DNA of 64,000 nucleotides from Chlorocebus sabaeus. Its lineage: Eukaryota; Chordata; Mammalia; Primates; Cercopithecidae. The translations under genes were made by a program, and so were the position numbers. The first letter of the stretch is position 1. Each line of letters begins with the position of its first letter. Below are positions 1 to 9,315 of this stretch, piece by piece. The DNA lies in the NCBI RefSeq assembly GCF_047675955.1, contig NW_027328103.1, positions 434,001 through 498,000 of the forward strand, given 5' to 3'. The notes below the pieces were generated by a model. That model saw only the letters and a list, made by a program, of their open reading frames with translations, ran no database searches and was not told the DNA's origin.

Positions 1-78
1 AGAGGGCTATGTTGAAAAAGGAAATATCTTCAGATCAAAACTGGAAAGAAGCTTTCTGAGAAACTGCTCTGTGTTCTG

Positions 79-199
79 TTAATTCATCTCACAGAGTTAC
101 ATCTTTCCCTTCAAGCAGCCTTTCGCTAAGTCTGTTCTTGTGGAATTGGCAAAGTGATATTTGGAAGCCCATAGAGGGCTATGGTGAAAAAGGAAATAT
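79..199. other. Three A/T hexamer runs per monomer (candidate HMGA1 / alpha-protein sites)
   Basis: In the reference monomer the A/T-only runs of six bases are TTAATT (79-84), ATATTT (157-162) and AAATAT (194-199); other runs are shorter. HMGA1, first described as alpha-protein in African green monkey cells, is known to bind three A/T-run sites per 172-bp alpha repeat and was proposed to help position nucleosomes there. The match in number is seen in the sequence; binding here is inferred. The pattern repeats through the array, with occasional loss, for example GATAATTGG at about 42612 and 59627. Confidence 0.6.
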
Positions 200-1440
200 C
201 TTCCGTTCAAAACTGGAAAGAAGCTTTCTGAGAAACTGCTCTGTGTTCTGTTAATTCATCTCACAGAGTTACATCTTTCCCTTCAAGAAGTCTTTCGCTA
301 AGGCTGTTCTTGTGGAATTGGCAAAGGGATATTTGGAAGCCCATAGGGGGCTATGGTGAAAAAGGAAATATCTTCCGTTCAAAACTGGAAAGAAGCTTTC
401 TGAGAAACTGCTCTGTGTTCTGTTAATTCATCTCACAGAGTTACGTCTTTCCCTTCAAGAAGCCTTTCGCTAAGGCTGTTCTTGTGGAATTGGCAAAGGG
501 ATATTTGGAAGCCCGTAGAGGGCTATAGTGAAAAAGGAAATATCTTCCGTTCAAAACTGGAAAGAAGCTTTCTGAGAAACTGCTCTGTGTTCTGTTAATT
601 CATCTCACACAGTTACATCTTTCCCTTCAAGAAGCCTTTCGCTAAGGCTGTTCTTGTGGAATTGGCAAAGGGATATTTGGAAGCCCGTAGAGGGCTATGG
701 TGAAAAAGGAAATATCTTCCGTTCAAAACTGGAAAGAAGCTTTCTGAGAAACTGCTCTGTGTTCTGTTAATTCATCTCACAGAGTTACGTCTTTCCCTTC
801 AAGAAGCCTTTCGCTAAGGCTGTTCTTGGGGAATTGGCAAAGGTATATTTGGAAGCCCATAGAGGGCTATGGTGAAAAAGGAAATATCTTCCGTTCAAAA
901 CTGGAAAGAATTTTTCTGAGAAACTGCTCTGTGTTCTGTTAATTCATCTCACAGAGTTACATCTTTCCCTTCAAGAAGCCTTTCGTTAAGGCTGTTCTTG
1001 TGGAATTGGCAAAGGGATATTTGGAAGCCCATAGAGGGCTATGGTGAAAAAGGAAATATCTTCCGTTCAGAACTGGAAAGAAGCTTTCTGAGAAACTGCT
1101 CTGTGTTCTGTTAATTCATCTCACAGAGTTACATCTTTCCCTTCAAGAAGCCTTTCGCTAAGGCTGTTCTTGTGGAATTGGCAAAGGGATATTTGGAAGC
1201 CCATAGAGGGCTATGGTGAAAAAGGAAATATCTTCCGTTCAAAACTGGAAAGAAGCTTTCTGAGAAACTGCTCTGTGTTCTGTTAATTCATATCACAGAG
1301 TTACATTTTTCCCTTCAAGAAGCCTTTCGCTAAGGCTGTTCTTGTGGAATTGGCAAAGGGATATTTGGAAGCCCCTAGAGGGCTATGGTGAAAAAGGAAA
1401 TATCTTCCGTTCAAAACTGGAAAGAAGCTTTATGAGAAAC
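112..1440 (+). repeat. Anchor block 1 (CAAGCAGCC lineage)
   Basis: A run of monomers with an ordered set of private variants: CAAGCAGCC (112), CAAAGTGATAT, AGTCTTTCGC with CATAGGGGG, TTACGTC, CCCGTAG with CTATAGTG (about 512), CACACAGTT (about 607), a TTGGGGAATT / GGTATATTTGG monomer, loss of the HindIII site at about 909 (GAATTTTTC), TTTCGTTAAGG, TTCAGAACTGG, CATATCACAG, CCCCTAG and TTTATGAG (about 1430). The same order recurs at 21427-22750, and in part at 16270, 33113, 38614 and 54597. This shows block-wise copying rather than independent mutation. Confidence 0.85.
179..195 (-). promoter_or_regulatory. pJ-alpha box in the reference monomer, repeated in most monomers
   Basis: Read on the minus strand this is TTCCTTTTTCACCATAG, which agrees with the pJ-alpha (A-box) consensus TTCCTTTTYCACCRTAG known from type-A alpha-satellite monomers. 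It occupies the position where type-B monomers carry the 17-bp CENP-B box. The same element recurs every 172 bp. Common variants inside it are CTATGTTG, CTATGCTG, CTATAGTG, CTACGGTG and GAAGATGG. The protein that binds this box is poorly defined, so the functional claim is limited to family knowledge. Confidence 0.75.
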
Positions 1441-2499
1441 TGCTCTGTGTTCTGTTAATTCATCTCACAGAGTTACATCTTTCCCTTCAAGAAGCCTTTC
1501 GCTAAGGCTGTTCTTGTGGAATTGGCAAAGGGATATTTGGAAGCCCATAGACGGCTATGGTGAAAAAGGAAATATCTTCCGTTCAAAACTGGAAAGAAGC
1601 TTTCTGAGAAACTGCTCTGTGTTCTGTTAATTCATCTCACAGAGTTACGTCTTTCCCTTCAAGAAGCCTTTCGCTAAGGCTGTTCTTGTGGAATTGGCAA
1701 AGGGATATTTGGAAGCCCATAGAGGGCTATGGTGAAAAAGGAAATATCTTCCGTTCAAAACTGGAAAGAAGCTTTCTGAGAAACTGCTCTGTGTTCTGTT
1801 AATTCATCTCACAGAGTTACATCTTTCCCTTCAAGAAGCCTTTCACAAAGGCTGTTCTTGGGGAATTGGCAAAGGGATATTTGGAAGCCCATAGAGGGCT
1901 ATGGTGAAAAAGGAAATATCTTTCGTTCAAAACTGGAAAGAAGCTTTCTGAGAAACTGCTCTGTGTTCTGTTAATTCATCTCACAGAGTTACATCTTTCC
2001 CTTCATGAAGCCTTTCGCTAAGGCTGTTCTTGTGGAACTGGCAAAGGGATATTTGGAAGTCCATAGAGGGCTATGGTGAAAAAGGAAATATCTTCCGTTC
2101 AAAACTGGAAAGAAGCTTTCTGAGAAACTGCTCTGTGTTCTGTTAATTCATCTCACAGAGTTACATCTTTCCTTTCTAGAAGCCTTTCGCTAAGGCTGTT
2201 CTTGTGGAATTGGCAAAGGGATATTTGGAAGCCCATAGAGGGCTATGTTGAAAAAGGAAATATCTTCCGTTCAAAACTGGAAAGAGGCTTTCTGAGAAAC
2301 TGCTCTGTGTTCTGTTAATTCATCTCACAGAGTTACATCTTTCCCTTCAAGAAGACTTTCGCTAAGTCTGTTCTTGTGGAATTGGCAAAGGGATATTTGG
2401 AAGCCCATAGAGGGCTATGGTGAAAAAGGAAATATCTTCCGTTCAAAACTGGAAAGAAGCTTTCTGAGAAACTGCTCTGTGTTCTGTTAATTCATCTCA

Positions 2500-4845
2500 C
2501 AGAGTTACATCTTTCCCTTCAAGAAGTCTTTCGCTAAGGCTGTTCTTGTGGATTTGGCAAAGGGATATTTGGAAGCACATAGGGGGCTATGGTGAAAAAG
2601 GAAATATCTTCCGTTCAAAACTGAAAAGAAGCTTTCTGAGAAACTGCTCTGTGTTCTGTTAATTCATCTCACAGAGTTATGTCTTTCCCTTCAAGAAGCC
2701 TTTCGCTAAGGCTGTTCTTGTGGAATTGGCAAAGGGATATTTGGAAGCCCGTAGAGGGCTATGGTGAAAAAGGAAATATCTTTCGTTGAAAACTGGAAAG
2801 AAGCTTTCTGAGAAACTGCTCTGTGTTCTGTTAATTTATCTCACAGAGTTACATCTTTCCCTTCAAGAAGCCTTTCGCTAAGGCTGTTCTTGTGGAATTG
2901 GCAAAGGGATATTTGGAAGCCCATAGAGTGTTATGGTGAAAAAGGAAATATCTTCCGTTCAAAACTGGAAAGAAGCTTTGTGAGAAACTGCTCTGTGTTC
3001 TGTTAATTCATCTCACAGAGTTACATCTTTCCCTTCAAGAAGCCTTTCGCTAAGGCTGTTCTTGTGGAATTGGCAAAGGGATATTTGGAAGCCCATAGAG
3101 GGCTATGGTGAAAAAGGAAATATCTTCCGTTCAAAACTGGAAAGAAGCTTTCTGAGAAACTGCTCTGTGTTCTGTTAATTCATCTCACAGAGTTACGTCT
3201 TTCCCTTCAAGAAGCCTTTCGCTAAGGCTGTTCTTGTGGAATTGGCAAAGGGATATTTGGAAGCCCCTAGAGGGCTATGGTGAAAAAGGAAATATCTTCC
3301 GTTCAAAACTGGAAAGAAGCTTTCTGAGAAACTGCTCTGTGTTCTGTTAATTCATCTCACAGAGTTACATCTTTCCCTTCAAGAAGCCTTTCGCTAAGAC
3401 TGTTCTTGTGGAATTGGCAAAGGGATATTTGGAAGCCCATAGAGGGCTATGGTGAAAAAGGAAATATCTTCCGTTCAAAACTGGAAAGAAGCTTTCTGAG
3501 AAACTGCTCTGTGTTCTGTTAATTCATCTCACATAGTTACGTCTTTCCCTTCAAGAAGCCTTTCGCTAAGGCTGTTCTTGTGGAATTGGCAAAGGGATAT
3601 TTGGAAGCCCATAGAGGGCTATGGTGAAAAAGGAAATATCTTCCGTTCAAAACTGGAAAGAAGCTTTCTGAGAAACTGCTCTGTGCTCTGTTAATTCATC
3701 TCACAGAGTTACATCTTTCCCTTCCAGAAGCCTTTCGCTAAGGCTGTTCTTGTGGAATTGGCAAAGGGATATTTGGAAGCCCATAGAGGGCTATGGTGAA
3801 AAAGGAAATATCTTCCGTTCAAAACTGGAAAGAAGCTTTCTGAGAAACTGCTCTGTGTTCTGTTAATTCATCTCACAGAGTTACATCATTCCCTCAAGAT
3901 GCCTTTCGCTACGGCTGTTCTTGTGGAATTGGCAAAGGGGTATTTGGAAGCCCATAGAGGGCTATGGTGAAAAAGGAAATATCTTCCGTTCAAAACTGGA
4001 AAGAAGCTTTCTGAGAAACTGCTCTGTGTTCTGTTAATTCATCTCAAAGAGTTACATCTTTCCCTTCAAGAAGCCTTTCGCTAAGGCTGTTGTTGTGGAA
4101 TTGGCAAAGGGATATTTGGAAGCCCATAGAGGGCTATGGTGAAAAAGGAAATATCTTCCGTTCAAAAGTGGAAAGAAGCATTCTGAGAAACTGCTCTGTG
4201 TTCTGTTAATTCATCTCACAGAGTTACATCATTCGCTCAAGATGCCTTTCGCTAAGGCTGTTCTTGTGGAATTGGCAAAGGGATATTTGGAAGCCCATAG
4301 AGGGCTATGGTGAAAAAGGAAATATCTTCCGTTGAAAACTGGAAAGAAGCTTTCTGAGAAACTGCTCTGTGTTCTGTTAATTTATCTCACAGAGTTACAT
4401 CTTTCCCTTCAAGAAGCCTTTCGCTAAGGCTGTTCTTTTGGAATTGGCAAAGGGATATTTGGAAGCCCATAGAGGGCTATGGTGAAAAAGGAAATATCTT
4501 CCGTTCAAAACTGGAAAGAAGCTTTGTGAGAAACTGCTCTGTGTTCTGTTAATTCATCTCACAGAGTTACATCTTTCCCTTCAAGAAGCCTTTCGCTAAG
4601 GCTGTTCTTGTGGAATTGGCAAAGGGATATTTGGAAGCCCATAGAGGGCTATGGTGAAAAAGGAAATATCTTCCGTTCAAAACTGGAAAGAAGCTTTCTG
4701 AGAAACTGCTCTGTGTTCTGTTAATTCATCTCACAGAGTTACGTCTTTCCCTTCAAGAAGCCTTTCGCTAAGTCTGTTCTTGTGGAATTGGCAAAGGGAT
4801 ATTTGGAAGCCCATAGAGGGCTATGGTGAAAAAGGAAATATCTTC
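2500..4845 (+). repeat. 2.3 kb monomer block, copy 1 (partner at 17.8-20.14 kb)
   Basis: Shares its series of private variants with the block at about 17800-20145, offset about 15298 bp (89 monomers less 10 bp). Shared marks in order: GGATTTGGC, ACTGAAAAGAAGC, TTATGTC, TTTCGTTGAAAAC, AATTTATC, TTTGTGAG, TAAGACTG, CACATAGTT, CTGTGCTCTG, TTCCAGAAGCC, CATCATTCCCTCAAGATG, TGTTGTTGTGG, AAAAGTGGAAAGAAGC, CATCATTCGCTCAAGATG and CTTTTGGAATTGG. The copies differ at scattered bases, for example CTACGGC at about 3909 here against CTAAGGC in the partner, so this is an older duplication than the one at 30.8-41.8 kb. Confidence 0.8.
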
Positions 4846-4849
4846 CGTT

Positions 4850-6676
4850 CAAAACTGGAAAGAAGCTTTCTGAGAAACTGCTCTGTGTTCTGTTAATTCA
4901 TCTCACAGAGTTACGTCTTTCCCTTCAAGAAGCCTTTCGCTAAGGCTGTTCTTGGGGAATTGGCAAAGGGATATTTGGAAGACCATAGAGGACTATGGTG
5001 AAAAAGGAAATATCTTCCGTTCAAAACTGGAAAGAAGCTTTCTGAGAAACTGCTCTGTGTTCTGTTAATTCATCTCACAGAGTTACGTCTTCCCCTTCAA
5101 GAAGCCTTTCGCTAAGGCTGTTCTTGGGGAATTGGCAAAGGTATATTAGGAAGCCCATAGAGGGCTATGGTGAAAAAGGAAATATCTTCCGTTCAAAACT
5201 GGAAAGAAGCTTTCTGAGAAACTGCTCTGTGTTCTGTTAGTTCATCTCACAGAGTTACATCTTTCCCTTCAAGAAGTCTTTCGCTAAGGCTGTTCTTGTG
5301 GAATTGGCAAAGGGATATTTGGAAGCCCATAGAGGGCTATGGTGAAAAAGGAAATATCTTCCGTTCAAAACTGGAAAGAAGCTTTCTGAGAAACTGCTCT
5401 GTGTTCTGTTAATTCATCTCACAGAGTTACATCTTTCCCTTCAAGAAGTCTTTCGCTAAGGCTGTTCTTGGGGAATTGGCAAAGGGATATTTGGAAGCCC
5501 ATAGGGGGCTATGTTGAAAAAGGAAATATCTTCCTTTCAAAACTGGAAAGAAGCTTTCTGAGAAACTGCTCTGTGTTCTGTTAATTCATCTCACAGAGTT
5601 ACGTCTTTCCCTTCAAGAAGCCTTTCGCTAAGGCTGTTCTTGGGGAATTGGCAAAGGGATATTTGGAAGCCCATAGAGGACTATGGTGAAAAAGGAAATA
5701 TCTTCCGTTCAAACTGGAAAGAAGCTTTATGAGAAACTGCTCTGTGTTCTGTTAATTCATCTCACAGAGTTACATCTTTCCCTTCAAGAAGCCTTTGGCT
5801 AAGGCTGTTCTTGTGGAATTGGCAAAGGGATATTTGGAAGCCCATAGAGGGCTATGGTGAAAAAGGAAATATCTTCCGTTCAAAACTGGAAAGAAGCTTT
5901 CTGAGAAACTGCTCTATGTTCTGTTAATTCATCTCACAGAGTTACGTCTTCCCCTTCAAGAAGCCTTTCGCTAAGGCTGTTCTTGGGGAATTGGCAAAGG
6001 TATATTAGGAAGCCCATAGAGGGCTATGGTGAAAAAGGAAATATCTTCCGTTGAAAACTGGAAAGAAGCTTTCTGAGAAACTGCTCTGTGTTCTGTTAGT
6101 TCATCTCACAGAGTTACATCTTTCCCTTCAAGAAGTCTTTCGCTAAGGCTGTTCTTGGGGAATTGGCAAAGGGATATTTGGAAGCCCATATGGTGCTACG
6201 GTGAAAAAGGAAATATCTTCCGTTCAAAACTGGAAAGAAGCTTTCTGAGAAACTGCTCTGTGTTCTGTTAATTCATCTCACAGAGTTACGTCTTTCCCTT
6301 CAAGAAGCCTTTCGTTAAGGCTGTTCTTGGCGAATTGGCAAAGGGATATTTGGAAGCCCATAGAGGGCTATGGTGAAAAAGGAAATATCTTCCGTTCAAA
6401 ACTGGAAAGAAGCTTTCTGAGAAACTGCTCTGTGTTCTGTTAATTCATCTCACAAAGTTACATCTTTCCCTTCAAGAAGCCTTTCGCTAAGGCTGTTCTT
6501 GTGGAATTGGCAAAGGGTATTTGGAAGCCCATAGAGGGCTATGGTGAAAAAGGAAATATGTTCCGTTCAAAACTGGAAAGAAGCTTTCTGAGAAACTGCT
6601 CTGTGTTCTGTTAATTCATCTCACAGAGTTACATCTTTCCCTTCAAGATGCCTTTCGCTAAGGCTGTTCTTGTGGA
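4850..6676 (+). repeat. 1.83 kb block, copy 1 (partner at 12931-14757)
   Basis: Matches 12931-14757 at an offset of 8081 bp (47 monomers less 3 bp). Shared marks include GACCATAGAGGAC (4981 / 13062), GTCTTCCCC, GGTATATTAGG (5142 / 13223 and 6001 / 14082), GTTAGTTC, CTATGTTG with CTTCCTTTC, the one-base deletion GTTCAAACTGG, TTTATGAG, CTCTATGTTCTG and CATATGGTGCTACGG. Both indels and substitutions are shared, which supports copying of a whole block. The left limit is where CTTCCGTTC here meets CTTCCTGTC in the partner. Confidence 0.8.
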
Positions 6677-7685
6677 ATTGGCAAAGGGATATTTGGAAGC
6701 CCATAGAGGGCTATGGTGAAAAAGGAAATATCTTCCGTTCAAAACTGGAAAGAAGCTTTCTGAGAAACTGCTCTGTGTTCTGTTAATTCATCTCACAGAG
6801 TTACATCTTTCCCTTCAAGAAGCCTTTCGCTAAGGCTGTTCTTGTGGAATTGGCAAAGGGATATTTGGAAGCCCATAGAGGGCTATGCTGAAAAAGGAAA
6901 TATCTTCCGTTCAAAACTGGAAAGAAGCTTTCTGAGAAACTGCTCTGTGTTCTGTTAATGCATCTCAGAGAGTTACATCTTTCCCTTCAAGAAGCCTTTC
7001 GTTAAGGCTGTTCTTGTGGAATTGGCAACGGGATATTTGGAAGCCCATAGAGGGCTATAGTGAAAAAGGATATATCTTCCGTTCAAAACTGGAAAGAAGC
7101 TTTCTGAGAAACTGCTCTGTGTTCTGTTAATTCATCTCACACAGTTACATCTTTCCCTTCAAGAAGCCTTTCGCTAAGGCTGTTCTTGTGGAATTGGCAA
7201 AGGGATATTTGGAAGCCCGTAGAGGGCTATGGTGAAAAAGGAAATATCTTCCGTTCAAAACTGGAAAGAAGCTTTCTGAGAAACTGCTCTGTGTTCTGTT
7301 AATTCATCTCACAGAGTTACGTCTTTCCCTTCAAGAAGCCTTTCGCTAAAGCTTATCTTGGGGAATTGGCAAAGGTATATTTGGAAGCCCATAGAGGGCT
7401 ATGGTGAAAAAGGAAATATCTTCCATTCAAAACTGGAAAGAAGCTTTCTGAGAAACTGCTCTGTGTTCTGTTAATTCATCTCACAGAGTTACATCTTTCC
7501 CTTCAAGAAGCCTTTCGCTAAGGCTGTTCTTGTGGAATTGGCAAAGGGATATTTGGAAGCCCTTAGAGGGCTATGGTGAAAAAGGAAATATCTTCCGTTC
7601 AAAACTGGAAAGAAGCTTTCTGAGAAACTGCTCTGTGTTCTGTTAATTCATCTCACAGAGTTACATCTTTCCCTTCAAGAAGCCT
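5795..7685 (+). repeat. 11-monomer (1891 bp) tandem unit, copy 1
   Basis: First unit of a tandem duplication with offset 1891 bp (11 x 172 less 1). Marks repeated in the next copy: GGTATATTAGG (6001), CATATGGTGCTACGG (about 6187), TTGGCGAATTGG, the deletion AAAGGGTATTTGG, AATATGTTCC, CTATGCTG, TTAATGCATCTCAGAGAG, GGCAACGGG, CTATAGTG with AAAGGATATATC, CACACAGTT, and an extra HindIII site at 7349. Clear matching runs to about 7424. The last one and a half monomers of the unit are less well matched. Confidence 0.8.
7349..7354. other. Extra in-monomer HindIII site from the AAAGCTTATCTTGGGG variant
   Basis: The usual CTAAGGCTGTTCTTG segment reads CTAAAGCTTATCTTGG here. This creates a second AAGCTT in the monomer, which would split the 172-bp HindIII unit. 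The same compound variant is at 9240, 48254 and 53066. Several linked substitutions make independent origin unlikely, so it marks one monomer lineage spread by block exchange. Confidence 0.85.
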
Positions 7686-9315
7686 TTCGCTAAGGCTGTT
7701 CTTGTGGAATTGGCAAAGGGATATTTGGAAGCCCATAGAGGGCTATGGTGAAAAAGGAAATATCTTCCGTTCAAAACTGGAAAGAAGCTTTCTGAGAAAC
7801 TGCTCGATGTTCTGTTAATTCATCTCACAGAGTTACGTCTTCCCCTTCAAGAAGCCTTTCGCTAAGGCTGTTCTTGGGGAATTGGCAAAGGTATATTAGG
7901 AAGCCCATAGAGGGCTATGGTGAAAAAGGAAATATCTTCCGTTGAAAACTGGAAAGACGCTTTCTGAGAAACTGCTCTGTGTTCTGTTAGTTCATCTCAC
8001 AGAGTTACATCTTTCCCTTCAAGAAGTCTTTCGCTAAGGCTGTTCTTGGGGAATTGGCAAAGGGATATTTGGAAGCCCATATGGTGCTACGGTGAAAAAG
8101 GAAATATCTTCCGTTCAAAACTGGAAAGAAGCTTTCTGAGTAACTGCTCTGTGTTCTGTTAATTCATCTCACAGAGTTACGTCTTTCCCTTCAAGAAGCC
8201 TTTCGTTAAGGCTGTTCTTGGCGAATTGGCAAAGGGATATTTGGAAGTCCATAGAGGGCTATGGTGAAAAAGGAAATATCTTCCGTTCAAAACTGGAAAG
8301 AAGCTTTCTGAGAAACTGCTCTGTGTTCTGTTAATTCATCTCACAGAGTTACATCTTTCCCTTCAAGAAGCCTTTCGCTAAGGCTGTTCTTGTGGAATTG
8401 GCAAAGGGTATTTGGAAGCCCATAGAGGGCTATGGTGAAAAAGGAAATATGTTCCGTTCAAAACTGGAAAGAAGCTTTCTGAGAAACTGCTCTGTGTTCT
8501 GTTAATTCATCTCACAGAGTTACATCTTTCCCTTCAAGATGCCTTTCGCTAAGGCTGTTCTTGTGGAATTGGCAAAGGGATATTTGGAAGCCCAAAGAGG
8601 GCTATGGTGAAAAAGGAAATATCTTCCGTTCAAAACTGGAAAGAAGCTTTCTGAGAAACTGCTCTGTGTTCTGTTAATTCATCTCACAGAGTTACATCTT
8701 TCCCTTCAAGAAGCCTTTCGCTAAGGCTGTTCTTGTGGAATTGGCAAAGGGATATTTGGAAGCCCATAGAGGGCTATGCTGAAAAAGGAAATATCTTCCG
8801 TTCAAAACTGGAAAGAAGCTTTCTGAGAAACTGCTCTGTGTTCTGTTAATGCATCTCAGAGAGTTACATCTTTCCCTTCAAGAAGCCTTTCGCTAAGGCT
8901 GTTCTTGTGGAATTGGCAACGGGATATTTGGAAGCCCATAGAGGGCTATAGTGAAAAAGGATATATCTTCCGTTCAAAACTGGAAAGAAGCTTTCTGAGA
9001 AACTGCTCTGTGTTCTGTTAATTCATCTCACACAGTTACATCTTTCCCTTCAAGAAGCCTTTCGCTAAGGCTGTTCTTGTGGAATTGGCAAAGGGATATT
9101 TGGAAGCCCGTAGAGGGCTATGGTGAAAAAGGAAATAGCTTCCGTTCAAAACTGGAAAGAAGCTTTCTGAGAAACTGCTCTGTGTTCTGTTAATTCATCT
9201 CACAGAGTTACGTCTTTCCCTTCAAGAAGCCTTTCGCTAAAGCTTATCTTGGGGAATTGGCAAAGGTATATTTGGAAGCCCATAGAGGGCTATGGTGAAA
9301 AAGGAAATATCTTCC
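7686..9315 (+). repeat. 11-monomer tandem unit, copy 2 (partial)
   Basis: Second copy of the 1891-bp unit. It carries the same ordered variants, including the extra HindIII site at 9240. Its own changes include CTCGATGTTC (about 7803), AGACGC (7957, losing HindIII), GAGTAACTGC (about 8138), GAAGTCCAT (about 8247), CCCAAAGAG (about 8592) and AAATAGCTTCC (about 9136). I saw roughly ten single-base differences from copy 1. Matching stops at about 9315, where this copy has TTCAGATCTGG. Confidence 0.8.

Larger units (their letters stand above)
49..220 (+). repeat. Representative 172-bp alpha-satellite monomer (HindIII to HindIII)
   Basis: This is the first complete HindIII-delimited unit, used here as the reference for describing variants. 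In order it holds the HindIII site, CTGAGAAACTGCTCTGTG, the TTAATT run, CATCTCACAGAGTTACATC, TTTCCCTTCAAG, CCTTTCGCTAAG, TGTTCTTGTGGAATTGGC, GATATTTGGAAGCCC, the pJ-alpha box and ATCTTCCGTTCAAAACTGG. This particular copy carries the anchor variants CAAGCAGCC (from 112), TAAGTCTG and CAAAGTGATAT, where the consensus has CAAGAAGCC, TAAGGCTG and CAAAGGGATAT. It is a type-A monomer in human alpha-satellite terms, because it has the pJ-alpha version of the A/B box. Confidence 0.95.

Noticed and set aside
128..145. Possible CENP-B box from the TTCG in CCTTTCGCTAAG, present in nearly every monomer
   Set aside because: The bases after TTCG do not match the essential A and CGGG positions of the box, and it lies away from the A/B-box position of the monomer.
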